Below, piece after piece: positions 61,903 to 64,000 of a stretch of 64,000 nt of DNA. The notes under the pieces were generated by a model. The model was not told the DNA's origin. It saw nothing but the letters and a program-made list of their open reading frames with translations, and made no database searches. The stretch comes from Microbacterium rhizosphaerae. Its GTDB lineage: Bacteria; Actinomycetota; Actinomycetes; Actinomycetales; Microbacteriaceae. Within the stretch, counting starts at the first letter, position 1; every line of letters starts with the position of its first letter. A program made the position numbers and the translations under genes. The stretch spans positions 2,418,001-2,482,000 of the forward strand of contig NZ_CP139368.1 in assembly GCF_034120055.1 (NCBI RefSeq). Reading direction: 5' to 3'.

Positions 61903-62859
61903 TCAGCCGAGGGGCGCCATGGCCGCCGACGCGGCCTCGAGTGCGCGCAGGAGCGCCGCGAGGGTCGTGCGCACGGACGGCACGCGATCCGCGCCCTGCG
62001 CCGTCACCACGTGCAGCGTCCGCTCGTCGCCGGGCGGGAGTGCCCGCGTCACGATCCCCGGCATCGGCGGGAAGGATGCGACCGCCAGCCGCGGCAGCGT
62101 CGCCACCCCGATTCCCTGCGCGACCAGGCCCTCGACGGCTGCGACGTTGTCGGTCTCGAACGTGATCCGAGGCTCGAAGCCGGCGCGGTCGCACACCTCG
62201 AGGAGGTGCCCCCGGCAGCGCGGGCAGCCCGCGATCCAGTCCTCGCTCGCCAGCGACGCCAGGTCGATGGATGCGGCTGCGGCCGCGGGGTGCCCGATCG
62301 GCAGCACGGCGAGCAGCTCGTCGCGCCCGATCGTCTGCACGGCAAGTCCCCGTGCACTGAGGCGGTGCGGGTCGTCGCGGTCGCCCGGATAGCTGAACGT
62401 CAGCGCGATGTCGACGCGGTCGTCGCGGACCGCCTCCACCGCCTCCGGCGGCTCGGCCTCGAGATAGGTCACCGTGATCCCGGGGTGGTGCTCGGCGAGG
62501 TCGGCGAGCAACCGGGGCACGAGGGTGGGCGATGCCGACGGGAACCCTGCGAGGCGCACGCGACCCGATCTGAGTCCCCGAAGCTCGGCCAGCTCTCCGG
62601 CCGCGGCATCCAGCGCCGTCGTGACCGCGGGAGCGTGGCGGGCCAGCACCCGGCCTGCCTCGGTGAGACGGACGCGCCGTCCCGCCCGCTCGACGATCGG
62701 CACGCCGAGCCGCTGCTCGAGCCGGCGCATCTGCTGGCTCAAGGCCGGCTGGCTGTATCCGAGCGCCTCGGCGGCGGCCGTGAGCGACCCCTCGTCGGCG
62801 ATCGCCTTGACGACGCGCAGCGTCTGGACGTCGAAGTCCAGGTCATCGAAGTCGGCCAT
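61903..62859 (-). CDS. LysR-type transcriptional regulator, leaderless
   Basis: 318 aa. N-terminal helix-turn-helix FDVQTLRVVKAIADEGSLTAAAEALGYSQPALSQQMRRLEQRLG (in part), then the periplasmic-binding-like effector domain with SGRVRLAGFPSASPTLVPRLLADL. The start at 62859 is set by TATGAT 6 nt upstream and no Shine-Dalgarno. Divergent from the aminotransferase, which it probably controls; LysR regulators usually act on the gene next to them. Confidence 0.93.
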   Translation of the reverse strand: MADFDDLDFDVQTLRVVKAIADEGSLTAAAEALGYSQPALSQQMRRLEQRLGVPIVERAGRRVRLTEAGRVLARHAPAVTTALDAAAGELAELRGLRSGRVRLAGFPSASPTLVPRLLADLAEHHPGITVTYLEAEPPEAVEAVRDDRVDIALTFSYPGDRDDPHRLSARGLAVQTIGRDELLAVLPIGHPAAAAASIDLASLASEDWIAGCPRCRGHLLEVCDRAGFEPRITFETDNVAAVEGLVAQGIGVATLPRLAVASFPPMPGIVTRALPPGDERTLHVVTAQGADRVPSVRTTLAALLRALEAASAAMAPLG

Positions 62860-62937
62860 GAACCGATCATAATCCCGCGTTATGGATGACATGATCACCA
62901 TGCCGTAGACGAATCACTTGCGGCTCGGCACCCTGGA

Positions 62938-64000
62938 ATGGTGAGCACGCAGACCATCGGCCGGACGCGGATGCCGGACATCGGTCATGCGTTCGTGGGC
63001 GGTGCCGGGTATCTGTCCGCCTGCACGACGGGGCTTCCCCCGCAGGTGTCGCGCGACGCGATCATCGCGGACGTCCTGGCCGCAGCATCCGGCCGTCCCG
63101 ACCCGATGGCCTACTCGGCCGCGGCGGAGCGCAGCCGCGCGCACTTCGCCCGGCTGGTGTCGACGGATGCCGACCACATCGCGATCGGATCGCAGACCTC
63201 CGTGCTCGCCGCCCTCGTCGCCACGGCGCTGCCCGACGGCGCCGTGGTCCTCTGCGCCGACGGCGACTTCTCGTCGATCGTGCTGCCGTTCGTGCACGCG
63301 GGTCGCGGAATCACCGTCCGCACCGCTCCCCTCGCGGAGCTCGCCGACGCGATCTCGGCCGAGACCGCCCTGGTCGCGTTCTCCGCCGTTCAATCGAGCA
63401 CGGGCGAGGTCGCGCATCTCGACGCCATCGTTCGGGCGGCCGCGGCAGTCGGCGCCCTCACCCTGTGCGACGCGACCCAGGCGGTCGGGTGGATGCCGGT
63501 CGACGCCTCCCGCTTCGACGCCGTCGTCTGCCACGCCTACAAGTGGCTGTGCGCGCCGCGCGGCGTCGCCTTCCTCACCCTCTCGCCGCGCCTTCAGCGC
63601 CTGGCACGTCCCGTGTTCGCGGGCTGGTATGCGGGCGACGACCCCTGGTCGTCCTGCTACGGACACGACGTGGAGCTCGCTGCGTCGGCTCGCCGCTTCG
63701 ACGTCTCTCCCGCCTGGCAGGCGTTCGTCGGGGCCGAGCCGGCACTCGCCCTCTTCGCCGACGCGGACGCCCGCGAGCTCTACGACTACACCACCCGGCT
63801 CGCCGCATCGTTCCGGGAGCGGTGCGGCATCCCGCAGCCCGCGCGTCCCTCCGCCATCGTGACCTGGCAGGATCCGACAGGCTGCGACCTTGCGCGTCTC
63901 ATCGCGGCGGGTATCACCGCCTCCGGACGCGCGGGGCGCGCCCGCGTCGCCTTCCACGTCTTCAACGACGCGGGCGACGTCGCCCTCGCAGCCGCGGTCC
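62938..64000 (+). CDS. class V aminotransferase-like protein (partial)
   Basis: At least 354 aa; the frame runs off the window end. PLP lysine in VVCHAYKWLCAPRGVAFLTL, with aspartate in LTLCDATQAVGWMPVD upstream, the class V (cysteine desulfurase / kynureninase-like) layout. Opens at ATG 62938 or GTG 62941, near the LysR gene. Substrate could be an amino acid or a sulfur compound; not settled. Confidence 0.85.
   Translation, partial: MVSTQTIGRTRMPDIGHAFVGGAGYLSACTTGLPPQVSRDAIIADVLAAASGRPDPMAYSAAAERSRAHFARLVSTDADHIAIGSQTSVLAALVATALPDGAVVLCADGDFSSIVLPFVHAGRGITVRTAPLAELADAISAETALVAFSAVQSSTGEVAHLDAIVRAAAAVGALTLCDATQAVGWMPVDASRFDAVVCHAYKWLCAPRGVAFLTLSPRLQRLARPVFAGWYAGDDPWSSCYGHDVELAASARRFDVSPAWQAFVGAEPALALFADADARELYDYTTRLAASFRERCGIPQPARPSAIVTWQDPTGCDLARLIAAGITASGRAGRARVAFHVFNDAGDVALAAAV

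Noticed and set aside
60052..62889. 945-codon plus-strand open frame across tRNA-Gln, gltX and the LysR gene
   Set aside because: It reads through a tRNA on the other strand and is opposite two well-supported genes.

Overview
The window is about 64 kb of very GC-rich DNA. The gene families, the GTGA/ATGA overlaps, the frequent leaderless starts and the pairing of a lone GluRS with a tRNA-Gln point to an actinobacterium, most likely Microbacteriaceae (Microbacterium-like). The genus is an inference from sequence style, not a database match.

Region 1 (about 1-32.4 kb, with outliers near 42 and 46.9 kb) looks like a DosR/DevR-type dormancy regulon island. I count 20 copies of a 14-bp near-palindrome (GGGACCTWNGTCCC-like, close to the core GGGACTWWAGTCCC of the mycobacterial DosR box), all outside or at the edges of genes. 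Nineteen of them are followed 21-23 bp downstream by a hexamer NANNNT (best form TANNNT) in the direction of a gene or of a candidate small RNA. In four cases (DUF805 gene, acsA, MBL nuclease, ppsA) the start codon lies exactly where transcription should begin, so these mRNAs are predicted to be leaderless, with the box centred at -41.5. The controlled genes are stress and energy functions: universal stress protein, a cytochrome b operon, phosphoribosyltransferase plus erythromycin-esterase-like protein, two BON proteins, Hsp20, two flavodoxins, two baeRF-like (eRF1-like) proteins, two P-type ATPases, PEP synthase, an acetyl-CoA synthetase/PDH/ACP/UbiB operon, a DosS-like GAF-GAF histidine kinase, an MBL/beta-CASP nuclease, a PNPOx-like protein and an alcohol dehydrogenase. 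No DosR-type response regulator lies in the window.

The most novel signal is three box-driven promoters that lead into no gene but into about 107-112 nt segments ending in strong GC hairpins (5604-5714 minus, 22084-22194 minus, 11399-11505 plus). The first two share their 5-prime end, a central hairpin with a compensatory base-pair change and the terminal hairpin sequence. I read them as a small family of dormancy-induced small RNAs.

Region 2 (32.4-35.6 kb): an ABC exporter pair and a family-2 glycosyltransferase. Region 3 (35.7-40.9 kb): a biotin locus, with a BioQ-type TetR repressor, three tandem TGAAC-N3-GTTCA operators and an operon bioY - acyl-CoA ligase - thiolase-like - bioM - bioN - CHY zinc finger. 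Region 4 (40.9-50.6 kb): alcohol dehydrogenase, NmrA-like SDR, SigJ-type ECF sigma factor with a stand-alone SnoaL protein, Nudix, YdcF-like, TIGR03118 protein, a small membrane protein, a UvrD-like helicase and a DMT-type transporter. Region 5 (50.7-56.3 kb): a two-component system divergent from a lipoprotein - membrane fusion protein - ABC ATPase - FtsX/MacB-like permease operon whose first Shine-Dalgarno is buried in a perfect 12-bp inverted repeat. Region 6 (56.5-64 kb): alpha/beta hydrolase, hypothetical proteins, tRNA-Gln(CUG) with terminator, gltX, a LysR regulator and a divergent class V aminotransferase cut by the window end.
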